This document shows positions 23,684 through 35,530 of a stretch of 64,000 nt of DNA, one piece after another. The position numbers and the translations under genes were made by a program. Below the pieces are notes generated by a model. The model saw only the letters and a list, made by a program, of their open reading frames with translations. It did not search any database and was not told the DNA's origin. Position 1 is the first letter of the stretch. The number at the start of each line of letters is the position of its first letter. The stretch is from Panulirus ornatus (Eukaryota > Arthropoda > Malacostraca > Decapoda > Palinuridae), in the NCBI RefSeq assembly GCF_036320965.1, contig NC_092255.1, positions 15,595,063 to 15,659,062 of the forward strand, in the 5' to 3' direction.

Positions 23684-23686
<3 letters not shown>

Positions 23687-23740
<54 letters not shown>
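23687..23740. repeat. (CT)n microsatellite
   Basis: CT dinucleotides. Long frames through here on both strands are artefacts. Confidence 0.95.
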
Positions 23741-23742
<2 letters not shown>

Positions 23743-23865
23743 CACCCACAATATGTATTTAAGCCTCCTCTCCCTGAGTCTTTTCTCCCCTTGGGAGGGT
23801 ACAATAGAAGAACACCAATTCGCTCGTATATCTTCCTTCTTTCGTACATGCCAGAGGCTTCTCTC

Positions 23866-24130
23866 GACCAGATCGCCCCTCCTCACCCCTCGACCACATC
23901 GCCCCTCCTCACCCCTCGACCAGTATCGCCCCTCCTCACCCCTCGACCAGATCGCCCCTCCTCACCCCTCGACCAGTATCGCCCCTGGCTCCAACCAGCA
24001 TAGAACACCTTCCTCGCCCCTCCTCACGACTCGACCAGATCGCCCCTCCACACCCCTCGACCAGATCGCCCCTCCTCACCCCTCGACCAGATCGCCCCTC
24101 CTCACCCCTCGACTCCAACCAACATAGAAC
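23866..24130. repeat. Minisatellite, ~26-bp unit, ~9 copies
   Basis: The unit is GACCAGATCGCCCCTCCTCA plus CCCCTC. A CTCCAACCAGCATAGAACACC-like insert occurs twice (near 23,990 and 24,113), which suggests a higher-order duplication. Confidence 0.9.
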
Positions 24131-24499
24131 ACCTCCCTCTCTCTTTACATTCCTATTGCAGGTATAAAAAACAGATCCGCATTCACAAGTGAAAATAATG
24201 TCCCCTTTCCCATTGCCCGACAGTAACTGATGCTTGTCGTTCACGACGTATATATATACGTCATCCTCATGACCACCCGACCGTCGGAAACTGTAAATCC
24301 TTCGGAAATACCTACACACGAGGCGGACTTTACATTACACACGCGTGTGATTTATTTCTCGGCAGAACTGGATTACAGGTTTTCGGCTGCGATCAATATA
24401 ATATCACGAAGTATTTGCAATATAAGCGAGGATCACCGTGTGTCCTTTGCTTCCAGCAGCTTAGGGACTGAGTGAGGTTGTATATATATATATATGGAC

Positions 24500-25055
24500 A
24501 ATTCGCGCACATGTTCTCCGTTTCTCGAGATAGCGAAATAGTGCCAGGAACGGGTGAAGAATGGCCTCAGTTGCTCACATCCTTTCTCTTCAGTCGCCAT
24601 GTGTAATGCACCGATACCATAGCCCCCCCCCCCCCCCCCCCCTGTCCAAAGCCCCGTTTCCATCGTCTCCCTTGCCGCTTCGTATGCTTTGGTTCAGCTC
24701 GCGAACTGTATGTCGTCCCTTGTGTAACTCATCGCTTCATTTCACTCTATCCCATGCACGCCTTGCACCCTCTTGCAAGTTTAGGCCCCAATTACTATAC
24801 GTATCTCTCACTCCTTTTTTCAGTCTCGTTCTCGATCTCTCCCTCCCACGTTATTTCCTCCACGACTGACACGTACATAGCTTCTCACTCATCCTCTCCA
24901 TACGTCCAAACCACATTAGCACACCCCGATCATCATTTTCAGACATATACTTCGCTTCCTACCACACCTCTCTCATACTCCGTCATCCCTCACATGATCA
25001 ACCCTCCACACAGCAGACACTGTCCTTAAAACATTTCAAATCCAGCACTTCGAAA
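24500..25055 (-). mobile_element. Old LINE copy, divergent subfamily
   Basis: The reverse complement follows the LINE 3' region in order: tail-like CTCGAGATAGCGAAATAGTG, UTR ATGTAATGCACCGATACC, the stop-codon region ATCCCATGCACGCCTTGCAC, and RT C-terminus up to the region equivalent to 59,490. Divergence is high and the frame is broken. A poly-C run (24,626-24,643) interrupts the UTR. Confidence 0.75.
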
Positions 25056-25582
25056 GTCTTTTAAAGACTTTTAAATCTCCTCTCAAAGTTTCGAGCTGAA
25101 GGTAAACTTTTAAGATTAAAATTCAATCATCAGAACTGACATGTTAGAGATGCGTTACAGATCTTGCTAGCTGATTACCGTCTCCTCTTGAAGACTAGGG
25201 GGATTTGGACTTGGGAGTTAATCCACCTCCTCCTCTTCCAGGGGCAATTTCCAACGTTCCCTCTGATCTCGGCCTATCCTTCAGTACAATAAGGTACTCG
25301 CTCGACTGATGTGATGTTCCTCAATCATCTATCTGTCTATCTATTCAAATCGACCTGTCAGTCGGGGGCACTTTTCTGGTCCCTACTCAATAATAGTCAT
25401 AATATATTTTTTTACTTTTTTTTGACTTACAACGCAGCTCTCCCATCTCCCTCCTGGCCTTCCCTTTGATCTTGTTTCGTCTGGAATACATTCAATTTTC
25501 CCGTCTTCCGGATCCTGTTGTGTGGCTTTCTTTCTAGATGTCCCAGCCACCTTAGTCCTTATTGTAGTGTTTGGGGTAATCA
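25056..25582. other. No recognisable feature
   Basis: Apparently unique sequence. Confidence 0.4.
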
Positions 25583-25805
25583 AGAGAAGAGAATCTAGTT
25601 CTTTTCTAAGGCTTTTAGTTCACAGAATAAGGCTTAAGCTATGTTTCAACAGAAGAGAATCTAATTCTTTTCTAAGGCTCTTGACTGACATAATAGAATC
25701 TAATCACCTGCAGAGGCTCTTGTTTCAGAGAATAGAATCTAATTCTTTTCTAAGGCTTTTGTTAAACATGATAGAATCTTATTCTTTTCTAAGGCTCTCG
25801 CGTCT
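25583..25805. repeat. Tandem repeat, ~54-bp unit, ~4-5 copies
   Basis: The recurring AGAATCTAATTCTTTTCTAA plus GGCTCTT alternates with more variable sequence. Confidence 0.85.
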
Positions 25806-26294
25806 CGTTTCATCTATCGTGATGTTGTCGGCTTTAGTCTGATAAAGTCACTGTTCAGGATCCGGATCCAAACTTTCAAGACAGAAACAAGAACATTCCA
25901 GCTTATTACTAACGAAGATGAAAATGAAATCAAAATATCTATAATCCAGTCCCACCAAAAGATAAACATCATGTTGCATTTTCTAACTTGGGGTGGTGAA
26001 CGACTCATATAAACCTCAGCAGTCCAGAGGACTAGATAGATATTAAAGAGTCTCCGAATATCTTAAATATCGAGCAGGCCAAACAAAAAGAGGATCATCC
26101 ATGCCAGCACCGGAGACACTGGTGGCGAACAGTCCATCCCTTTCACTCTCGACAGCTCAGCACACCTTCGATGCCCGAGCCTGTGTAAGATCGAGTCTGC
26201 TCCTCAGTCCTCTTTAGTGAGGTTTGGAAGCGAGGTGACGGGTCCAAGCAGTCGCTTCACCACAGGATCGGCAAAACCACTCCCAAGTTGTCAG
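25806..26294. other. No recognisable feature
   Basis: Apparently unique sequence. Confidence 0.4.
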
Positions 26295-26410
26295 CTGAAC
26301 CCACTTGAAGTGGGTGCTTCAAGTGGTAATCCCAAGTGGGTGCTTTAAGTGGTAATCCCAAGTGGGTGCTTCAAGTGGTAGTCCTAAGTGGGTGCTCCAA
26401 GTGGTAATCC
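26295..26410. repeat. Tandem repeat, ~27-bp unit, ~4 copies
   Basis: The unit is AAGTGGGTGCTTCAAGTGGT plus AATCCC. Confidence 0.9.
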
Positions 26411-26851
26411 AAGAGAGGAGGTTGAGGAACGACTGGATGGCCCACTTCGATACATACAGGTCTTCTGGGATGAAAGACTACTCGAAGTACGTTGCACCAA
26501 GTCCTCTTCGAAGTTCCTGCCTTCTTCTGTCTCCCTCAGGAGACCTAGAATTCGCCTTCACATAAGTTCCACCCAGTGAAGCATATAGGGCGTATGTGGG
26601 AGGTACATCAGAACAAAAAGATCAAAAAAAAAAAAGAAATGGCGCTTGCCAGACATAGAGAACAGTTCTTCGAAATATGTTACTGATTGAGCCATAACAC
26701 GAAAATAAGAAAGAAGAAATTTTTCAGAAAGGATATAAAGAAATGCTCTTCAGAGAATAACAGTAGTTAACGTATGAAAGTGAATGAGGATTTAGTAACG
26801 ACACAAGAGTAGTTCAGAAAATGTTAAATGACAATAAAAATGGTTCAGGAG
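26411..26851. other. No recognisable feature
   Basis: Apparently unique sequence, A-rich near 26,620. Confidence 0.4.
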
Positions 26852-26854
26852 ATG

Positions 26855-26938
<84 letters not shown>
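26852..26938. repeat. (AG)n microsatellite
   Basis: AG dinucleotides with one interruption. Confidence 0.95.
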
Positions 26939-26940
<2 letters not shown>

Positions 26941-27209
26941 CGTATAACTCCCCTCCACTTACAGCAGCACTTGGTCTGTGAGGAAGGATTGTGTAAACCC
27001 AGAAGAACGGGGTTCGAGGTGCATGCTCTACCTCCCACTGGGTCGGTGTTGACTTTGCTTCGAACTCGTCCCAGCGGTGCGGGATCAGCCTGGAGTCGAA
27101 ACCCCCCAGCGGTTCATCCCTGAAGGGAATGTGGTGGCTATTGAGCGGCTCTTAAGGGGGAGGGGCTGTGGCGCCCCTTCTCCGGCCCTCCTCCTGCTGC
27201 CTGATGTCC

Positions 27210-27210
<1 letters not shown>

Positions 27211-27290
<80 letters not shown>
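27211..27290. repeat. (AG)n microsatellite
   Basis: About 40 AG units. Confidence 0.95.
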
Positions 27291-27293
<3 letters not shown>

Positions 27294-27359
27294 CTAGTAT
27301 GTGTTGTGGGTTCAAATGAAATCATATGTGTGTAAGTATCTATGATCACCTCTTATCTT

Positions 27360-27640
27360 AAACCCACTACTAACCTATCTATCTGTCTCTTCTTTTTTTC
27401 TCTCTGTCTCCATCTTACTACATTCCTGTCTATCTGCCCACCTATCTATTATCAGTCTGTCCGTCTTGCCATGCTTCCAGACTGTGTCTCCGTTTCCTTT
27501 CGTATCTGTCTTCTTATGTATCTGTCTAGGCTCATTTCCCATCCGTCATCCTTGCTATCTTGCTTGACTGTCTGTTATATCTCATCATCTCCACCTGTCC
27601 ATCTATTTATCTGTCTATCCGACGGACTACTTCAGAAGCT
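27360..27640. repeat. Degenerate CTGT/CTAT-rich stretch
   Basis: Scattered CTATCTGTCT motifs suggest a decayed tetranucleotide repeat. Confidence 0.5.
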
Positions 27641-27653
27641 CAGGTTAGTAAGA

Positions 27654-28147
27654 AGGCTGTCTCTCGCGTTAGCGAGGTAGCGCAAGGAAACAGACGAAAG
27701 AATGGCCCAACCCACCCCCATACACATGTATATACATAAACGCCCCAAAACACGTACATATACATACCTATACATTTCAACGTATACATGTACATATTCA
27801 TACTTGCTGCCTTCATCCATTACCGTCAGCACCATGCCACACATGAAATGGCAGCCCCCTCCCACGCGCGCGAGGTAGCGCTAGGAAAAGACAACAAAGG
27901 CCACAGTAGTTCACACTAAGTCTCTAGCTGTAATGTATAATGCACCGAAACCACAGCTCCCTTTCCACATCCAGACCCCACAAAACTTTCCATGGTTTAC
28001 CCCAAACGCTTCACATACCCTGGTTCAATCCAATGACAGCACGTCCACCTCGGTATACCACATCGTTCCATTTCACTCTATTCCTTGCACGTCTTACACC
28101 CTCCTGCATGTTCAGGCCCCGATCGCCTAAAATTTTCTTCACTCCAT
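27654..28147 (-). mobile_element. 5'-truncated LINE copy
   Basis: The reverse complement contains the tail (GCTACCTCGCTAACGCGAGA), the TACATGTGTATGG-type UTR and the last ~40 codons of the RT frame up to ATGGAGTGAAGAAAATTTTA. It is similar to the 15-kb and 18.5-kb copies but shorter. Confidence 0.9.
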
Positions 28148-28339
28148 ATATGAATCTACTGTGTTCTCCCCACTGTGGTGGAGTACGGGTCATCTTCGAA
28201 TTCCACCGCCACCACCACTGACACAGTGACACAGACACACTGACCGAGCCAAACACCTGTGCAGTGACCTACATAACAAGAGAGTTAGTAATAACATTGC
28301 TGGACGATGAGAAACGAAAAAAAGGGGAAGACAAATGAA

Positions 28340-28765
28340 GATCATCCCTCGTGTGAACCAGAGTTACTCATCCCCAGACTCAAGTCCAGATGTCCAGTGA
28401 CTCACTCGAACCACCTCGTATGACCCAGACTTACTCATTCCCCGACTCACGTCCGAATGTCAAGTGACTCACTCATACCCCTCGTATGACCTAGAGTTAC
28501 TCATCCCCAGACTCACGTCTGGATGTCAAGTGACTCACTCATACCCCTCGTATGACCTAGAGTTACTCACTCATCCCCCGACTCACGTTCGAATGTCAAG
28601 TGACTCATACTACCCCTCGCATGACCCCGACTCACTCACGTCTGGATGTCCAGTGACTCACTCGAACCCTTCGTGTGACCTAGAGTTACTCACTCATCCC
28701 CCGACTCAGGTCCGAATGTCAAGTGACTCACTCGAACCCCCTCGTGACTCTGGTAATGTCAGGGT
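28340..28765. repeat. Tandem repeat, ~66-bp unit, ~6 copies
   Basis: The repeated core is GTCAAGTGACTCACTCATAC, then CCCTCGTATGACCTAGAGTT, then ACTCATCCCC. Moderate divergence and small indels. Confidence 0.88.
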
Positions 28766-29221
28766 GGAGTGGACAGGAGGAGGAGGAGGAAGTGATGACC
28801 CCCTTCACGAGAGACTGTGACCCATACGCCAAGTCTGTGTCACCGTCAGGAATTGGCGTATCTGGAGTAACTCCTCCAGCGTCACGGTGGAGACCTGATG
28901 CCTACACGTCTCTATAGAGTTTTCAGCTTTATAGGTATTATAGGCTTATCTTGATCCACAATGGTTATGTTAGATGAACGCTTTTTTTTTTTCATGTGCG
29001 TGTGTGTGTGTGTGATTAAACCTTTTTTCTACTCGGCTTCTGCGCATATTTTTTACTTCGATTTTCTCATTAGACCTTCTTTACCACGTACGTTCATGTA
29101 TACTCATAACATTAAGAGATATGTACACCTTTATATAGCTATAACTCATAATGATTAGGCTCCTAAGTGATGATTATATACTTAAGTAATGACGAGTTGC
29201 AAAGGAAATCATCAATATATT
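28766..29221. other. No recognisable feature
   Basis: Apparently unique, with a small GT run near 29,000. Confidence 0.4.
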
Positions 29222-30942
29222 CTCACTAATCGCGGAGAGATTGATCACACGGGAGATTTCTGTAATCGCCAGTGAGTAGGAGAGAGATTGATCACACGGG
29301 AGATTTCTGTAATCGCTGTGAGCAGGAGAGATTGATCACACGGGAGATTTCTATAATCGCGGTGAGGAGAGATTGATCACACGGGAGATTTCTGTAATCG
29401 CTGTGAGTAGGAGAGAGATTGATCACACGGGAGATTTCTGTAATCGCTGTGAGTAGGAGAGAGATTGATCACACGGGAGATTTCTGTAATCGCTGTGAGT
29501 AGGAGAGAGATTGATCACACGGGAGATTTCTGTAATCGCTGTGAGTAGGAGAGAGATTGATCACACGGGAGATTTCTGTAATCGCTGTGAGTAGGAGAGA
29601 TTGATCACACGGGAGATTTCTGTAATCGCTGTGAGTAGGAGAGAGATTGATCACACGGGAGATTTCTGTAATCGCTGTGAGTAGGAGAGATTGATCACAC
29701 GGGAGATTTCTGTAATCGCTGTGAGTAGGAGAGAGATTGATCACACGGGAGATTTCTGTAATCGCTGTGAGTAGGAGAGAGATTGATCACACGGGAGATT
29801 TCTATAATCGCAGTGAGCAGGAGAGAGATTGATCACACGGGAGATTTCTATAATCGCGGTGAGGAGAGATTGATCACACGGGAGATTTCTGTAATCGCTG
29901 TGAGTAGGAGAGAGATTGATCACACGGGAGATTTCTGTAATCGCTGTGAGTAGGAGAGAGATTGATCACACGGGAGATTTCTGTAATCGCTGTGAGTAGG
30001 AGATATTGATCACACGGGAGATTTCTGTAATCGCTGTGAGTAGGAGAGAGATTGATCACACGGGAGATTTCTGTAATCGCTGTGAGTAGGAGAGAGATTG
30101 ATCACACGGGAGATTTCTATAATCGCAGTGAGCAGGAGAGAGATTGATCACACAGGAGATTTCTGTAATCGCTGTGAGTAGGAGAGAGATTGATCACACG
30201 GGAGATTTCTATAATCGCGGTGAGCAGGAGAGAGATTGATCACACGGGAGATTTCTATAATCGCGGTGAGCAGGAGAGAGATTGATCACACGGGAGATTT
30301 CTATAATCGCGGTGAGCAGGAGAGAGATTGATCACACGGGAGATTTCTATAATCGCTGTGAGCAGGAGAGAGATTGATCACACGGGAGATTTCTGTAATC
30401 GCTGTGAGTAGGAGAGAGATTGATCACACGGGAGATTTCTGTAATCGCTGTGAGTAGGAGAGAGATTGATCACACGGGAGATTTCTGTAATCGCAGTGAG
30501 TGGGAGAGAGATTGATCACACGGGAGATTTCTGTAATCGCTGTGAGTGGGAGAGAGATTGATCACACGGGAGATTTCTGTAATCGCAGTGAGCAGGAGAG
30601 ATTGATCACACGGGAGATTTCTGTAATCGCTGTGAGCAGGAGAGATTGATCACACGGAAGATTTCTATAATCGCAGTGAGTAGGAGAGAGATTGATCACA
30701 CGGGAGATTTCTATAATCGCAGTGAGTAGGAGAGAGATTGATCACACGGGAGATTTCTATAATCGCGGTGAGTAGGAGAGAGATTGATCACACGGGAGAT
30801 TTCTGTAATCGCTGTGAGTGGGAGAGAGATTGATCACACGGGAGATTTCTATAATCACAGTGAGCAGAAGAGATTGATCACACGGGAGATTTCTATAATC
30901 ACAGTGAGTAGGAGAGAGATTGATCACACGGGAGATTTCTAT
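29222..30942. repeat. Large minisatellite, 44-46-bp unit, ~38 copies
   Basis: The unit begins GAGAGAGATTGATCACACGG, continues GAGATTTCT(G/A)TAATCGC and ends (T/A/G)GTGAG(T/C)AG. Length varies through GAGA/GAGAGA. Variant combinations recur: a short unit with CGGTGAGGAGAG occurs at about 29,355 and 29,858 in the same context, so blocks of several units have been duplicated. Minus-strand frames are artefacts. Confidence 0.97.
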
Positions 30943-30977
30943 ACCATTTGATGGTTTAAGGACTTAAAAGAAAAAAA

Positions 30978-31006
30978 ATACGCGTGTGTGTGTGTGTGTG
31001 TGTATG
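30978..31006. repeat. (GT)n microsatellite
   Basis: GT dinucleotides. Confidence 0.9.
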
Positions 31007-31019
31007 TCTCTCAAAATTG

Positions 31020-31085
31020 ACCCCGTGACCTTGACCTTTGACCTTATGGAGCCTGAATCTCCACCCCCCTTCTTGCCCTATCGTC
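31020..31085. other. TGACCT repeat block (nuclear-receptor-like DR1 motif)
   Basis: Three TGACCT half-sites lie in a row. TGACCTTTGACC at 31,032-31,043 is a perfect direct repeat with 1-bp spacing, the layout bound by RXR/HNF4-type receptors. A second TGACCTTTGACC is at 36,665-36,676. Function is not shown; it may be part of a dispersed repeat. Confidence 0.4.
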
Positions 31086-31156
31086 AGAACAGATCAAGAT
31101 GGACATGTATGCAGAAATTCTGATAGCCCATTTTGACGGACATGTCAGACAGACCT

Positions 31157-31193
<37 letters not shown>

Positions 31194-31611
31194 AGGGGGC
31201 TCCTCCTCCTCCCTTCGTGGGTGTTAAATATATGCCATTTACGCCGTAAATATCACGTACTGTGCACGCTATAGCCAAATATAGCATTGAGAGAAGAAGC
31301 AAGACGTTTCAAAATAACCGGCTCGTATAGCTCACAATGACTTATGGGGGTCTCAAGTATTTATTTATTCCTTTTATCTTTTTTTTTCAAGAGAAAACGG
31401 GAATTTATGTTTTCTTTCTTAGGATGGGGGGATGAGGGGGGTTTTGTTATGGCTGTTTTATCTAGGATGATCTCCGTCTGACACGCTCTCGTCCTGGAGG
31501 GGTTTGTTGGCGTCGCCGGTGCTGCCCTCTTGGTGTGGGGTGTGAGAGGTATATTGTCACACAAGGACTGTGGGTTTATGGTTGATATTTCCTGGTGTTG
31601 TCTCTGTCATG

Positions 31612-31614
<3 letters not shown>
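31086..31614. other. No recognisable gene; one (CA)n
   Basis: (CA)n at 31,160-31,192; otherwise unrecognised. Confidence 0.45.

Positions 31615-31673
<59 letters not shown>
31615..31673. repeat. (CT)n microsatellite
   Basis: CT dinucleotides. Confidence 0.95.
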
Positions 31674-31678
<5 letters not shown>

Positions 31679-31798
31679 GGTGTTGCTGGACTCCACCTGC
31701 TTGACGTTCCACAGCGAGTGAAGAGCTACCACTGGCAAGGCTGTAATCCACTCTGTCCCAGCTACAGATTGTAGCGCACCCTTTGTAGTTTGTGAGGC

Positions 31799-31800
<2 letters not shown>

Positions 31801-31848
<48 letters not shown>
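31801..31848. repeat. (GT)n microsatellite
   Basis: GT dinucleotides. Confidence 0.95.
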
Positions 31849-31852
<4 letters not shown>

Positions 31853-32489
31853 TAACTGCATTTTCTGCTTAACCTCATTTGTTCATACGAAAAAGAAAAA
31901 AAACAAAGTGGTTCTTGCAAATACACAACAAATTTAATGTAAATTCCACAGTTGCAGAGGCTAGGCTTACCCGTCCCCCCCATACTGCACTCATCCCCCT
32001 CCCTTCGTATAGCTACACCAGTGAGTGAGTACGTGAGTGAGTGAGTAACCCGAGGATATAATGGTCATATTTTAATGGTCACTACATTCCAGACCCTCCG
32101 GATCATTTCTTATCCTTAACGATCCCCTTGGCTTCACTAATTCGTCCTCAGCCACCAGTGGTGTGGTAAGTCCCTCTCCACACCACACCCTCCCATGGGT
32201 GAAGGTAAGCGATTCTTACTCGTTTCTCTGATATCCCTGATCACCCAAGTGATCTCAGTCATCGTAGAACATATGCCAGGATATTGTACGTCAGTTAACC
32301 GTGGCCTTTTGCTCGCCCACGAGCATAGTGTCAACTCTTTTCCCGTCCGCTATTCTCAGTTGCTTTCTCTATCATGGACCAGCGATCCTGTGTTGAGGTA
32401 TACGTGTGCCGGCGGCGAACCAGGGTTCACAAACATGCCTGAAACCCCGAAGCCCCGCTCCGAAGCGCCTCGACGCACGGCGTCAGCCA
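31849..32489. other. No recognisable feature
   Basis: Apparently unique sequence. A forward frame from 32,195 owes its length to the AG/CT tracts downstream. Confidence 0.4.
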
Positions 32490-32494
32490 AGTGC

Positions 32495-32649
32495 GGTCGT
32501 CTCTGCCTGTTGAGGAGAGGGTTCGGTACAGCTTCGAACAGGCAAGTCTCACGATTCGTCCCTGCCTGTCGAGGCAAAAGGCTCGGTACAGCTTCGAACA
32601 GAAGTGTTCCAGGCTTCGACCAGGCCTACATCAGGTTCTATCTCTGCCT

Positions 32650-32718
<69 letters not shown>

Positions 32719-32734
32719 TGTAGCTTCAACCAGG

Positions 32735-32805
<71 letters not shown>
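32495..32805. repeat. ~70-bp repeat containing (AG)n and (CT)n tracts
   Basis: TCGGTACAGCTTCGAACAG occurs at about 32,522 and 32,583, with a diverged GGTGTAGCTTCAACCAGGCC at about 32,717. Between and after these copies lie (AG)n at 32,653-32,713 and (CT)n at 32,739-32,803, which are complementary to each other. Confidence 0.85.
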
Positions 32806-33221
32806 AAGCAGGTCTTCTGTCCTCGACCGTGGAGAAATAACTCGAGACTCATGTGATGCTCAGCTTGGCCGGGACCAGCAGAGAGCAAGACATCAGATGA
32901 CAAAGACGAAATACAATGTTTAGACATAAACCAAAATAAAATAATAAAAAACAACAACACACAAATAAAACATCGAGGCAGCTGCTAATTCAACATTCAC
33001 AAGGTACAGATTCACCAGTAAGTATCGCCAGATGTTCCGAGACGAACGCTATAAAAGAGAACAAAGACGACATACCATCTACAAATAGAGGGGTCTAAAC
33101 GCCTGCTGGCTCGCAGATGGAAGAGCGGCGCTTGGTGACCCACCACCACTCACCACCCACCCCCGGCTGATGAATAATGAATTGTTTACTCGTTTGTTTC
33201 ACATTTCCCAACGGTGAATAC

Positions 33222-33222
<1 letters not shown>
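32806..33222. other. No recognisable feature
   Basis: Apparently unique sequence. Confidence 0.4.

Positions 33223-33297
<75 letters not shown>
33223..33297. repeat. (CT)n microsatellite
   Basis: About 37 CT units. Confidence 0.95.
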
Positions 33298-33300
<3 letters not shown>

Positions 33301-33439
33301 AGAGTCACGGGTGCTCGCGAAGGCTCCGCCACAAGTAAGGTGCTGGTTCCTCAGAGAGGTTCTGGTGACTGGTCTGTATACATCACCGGCAAGCCGGCCC
33401 CCCCTTAACCATGACGTACGGTACGGTGCCGTTTAAAGC

Positions 33440-33945
33440 ATGACGGTATACGACCCACGAGTACGACGTTACGACCTTTGAGTAACGAGGGCACGGTTCC
33501 TAAATACGATGGGAGGATACGTGAGCACGACGGTACGACCCTTGAGGACGACGGTGCGACCCTTGAGCACGACGGTACAGCCCTTGAGGACGACGGTGCG
33601 ACCACTGACTTACGACGGGGAAGGATCCTTGAGTGCGACGATACAACCTTTGAGGACGACGGTACAACCCTTGAGGACGTCGGTGCAACCCTTGAGGACG
33701 ACCGTATGACCCTTGAGGACGACCGTACAACCCTTGAGGACGACGGTACGACCCTTGAGGACGACCGTATGACCCTTGAGGACGACCGTACAACCCTTGA
33801 GGACGACGGTACCACCCTTGAGGACGACGGTACGACCCTTGAAGACGACGGTACTACCCTTGAGGACGACGTTACGACCCTTGAACACGTCGGTACGACC
33901 AGTGACTTACGATGGAAAGGATTCCCTGAGTACGACGGTACGACC
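33440..33945 (+). repeat. Minisatellite 'family B', 21-bp unit, ~24 copies
   Basis: The unit is CCCTTGAGGACGACGGTACG plus A, with GTATGA and GTACAA variants. Seven codons per unit create a 182-codon acidic frame (LEDDGTT repeats) and basic or Ser-rich frames on the other strand, all from repetition. TGACTTACGATGG-like insertions occur twice (33,606 and 33,902), marking a higher-order period of about 300 bp. Confidence 0.95.
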
Positions 33946-34079
33946 CCTCATCTATGGTTATCTGGCCTTCAACCTTTCACCTCTAAAGGTGGGGTCGAAC
34001 GCTACGACTTTGTGGCCGAAGAGTGACAGAGACACAAGAGTTCATGACACACACACACAAGTCTTGGTAACTGATGGGC

Positions 34080-34370
34080 GTCTTGGTGACGGTAGGTCTG
34101 TATGACAGTTGGCCGAGACACGGTGACAGGTGGCATCTTCTTCGTGACAGTGGGTGAGAGATATGGTGACAGGTGGCAGAGCCCTGATGGCTCCGAGAGT
34201 CTTGATCATGTAATGGCAGGATCTTGTTGAAGAATGTCAACAACAGATGGTAGGGTAATGTCACAGACAGATGGCGAGATTCTGCTGGTGAAAGATAGTG
34301 CTGAGCTGGTAACAGATGGCAGGTTCTTCATAACAGATGGTAGGGTCTTCATAACAGTGGGTAGGTTTTT
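34080..34370. repeat. Degenerate tandem repeat, ~27-40-bp unit
   Basis: GTGACAGGTGGCA, CAGATGGCAGG and TCTTCATAACAGATGG recur irregularly. Confidence 0.65.
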
Positions 34371-34674
34371 CCGATGAAAAATGGCATTTTTGTTTTTTTC
34401 TCTCTACTCCTAGTGGCAAAGGATCACCCCTTTATCAATGTGGCAGAACAACCTTATACGTAAATGGACTTAGCCAGGATTTCTTATTGCTGGTAAGACA
34501 GTCGCGAAAAGTGACATGCATCAAGCCAAGAACAGCCGGGGATACAAGAACATTGTATAACTTGCTGATGAAGGAGTTATACAAACATGGAGTTATCAAA
34601 ATGTTCAGTTTTGTTTACGGTGAAGAAAAGTATTCGGTTGTAATTATAACATGAAAATGATCTTCGGATCTGGA

Positions 34675-35100
34675 CATGTTGTTTGTCTGTCATTCTGTCT
34701 GCTGTCTGTTCGTTTGTCTTGTGTCGTCTGTGAGGGCTATTGTCTGTCTGTCTGTCTGTTCGTTTGTCCTGTGTCGTCTGTAAGGGTTGTCTGTCTGTCT
34801 GTCTGTTCGTTCGTCTTGTGTCATCTGTCTGTCTGTCTGTTCGTTCGTCTTGTGTCATCTGTCTGTCTGTCTGTTCGTTCGTTTGTCTAGTGTCGTCTGT
34901 GAGGGTTGTCTGTCTGTCTGTCTGTTCGTTTGTCTTGTGTCATCTGTCTGTCTGTCTGTATGTCTGTCTCTTCGTTTGTCTAGTGTCGTCTGTGAGGGTT
35001 GTCTGTCTGTCTGTCTGTTCGTTCGTCTTGTGTCATCTGTCTGTCTGTTCGTTTGTCTTGTGTCGTCTGTGAGGGTTGTCTGTCTGTCTGTCTGTCCCTG
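34675..35100. repeat. (GTCT)n-based higher-order repeat
   Basis: GTCTGTCTGTCTGTTCGTTC alternates with GTCTTGTGTCATCTGT or GTCGTCTGTGAGGGTT in composite units of about 45-85 bp. Cysteine-rich forward frames and QTDRQ minus frames are artefacts. Confidence 0.92.
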
Positions 35101-35530
35101 GAACATCGCTGAAAAGTCTATTTCTCTCCGCACACAGCCTTGAGTTTGGCTTATAGCAAAATTAGATGTTGTGATTCTAAAGACTCTCCCAGACTCCATT
35201 TCCAGACGGAAGCAGCAGCAACCCAATACGAAATGTGGCATTTATAGACTATGGTAAAATATCTTTTTTTTCATTCATGTTCTTCCATATTTTGCCGGAT
35301 ATCTCCTCTATCCTCGGCCGGGCCGAGAGAGGTTTGTGAAACACCCTACCCACACCACCACAACAACCACCACCCCACACTCCACCCCCACACTCCACCC
35401 CCACACTCCTCGTTCTCCCTATCATTGTTCATGTTCTGTACACGTTCTACCCTCAGCTAGCACGTCGTGCCGTCACCTCCCCCCCCCCCCTCGCCCCTAA
35501 CCCCGCCTGCCTGCCCGTGGTCATCACGCC
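35101..35530. other. No recognisable feature; C-rich
   Basis: CACCCCCACACTC-type repeats near 35,370-35,410; no gene supported. Confidence 0.45.

Noticed and set aside
23127..23849. 240-codon minus frame
   Set aside because: It is mostly AG, CA and CAA simple repeats joined by short unique pieces without a domain.
29222..30942. CRISPR array
   Set aside because: Units are contiguous tandem copies without unique spacers, in a clearly eukaryotic context.
32195..32923. 242-codon forward frame
   Set aside because: Its length depends on AG and CT tracts; nothing in the unique part is recognisable.
33478..34026. 182-codon acidic repeat protein
   Set aside because: It comes from 21-bp minisatellite units; equivalent frames exist on the other strand.
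34740..35072. Cysteine-rich secreted peptide
   Set aside because: The frame is a (GTCT)n repeat read in all phases.
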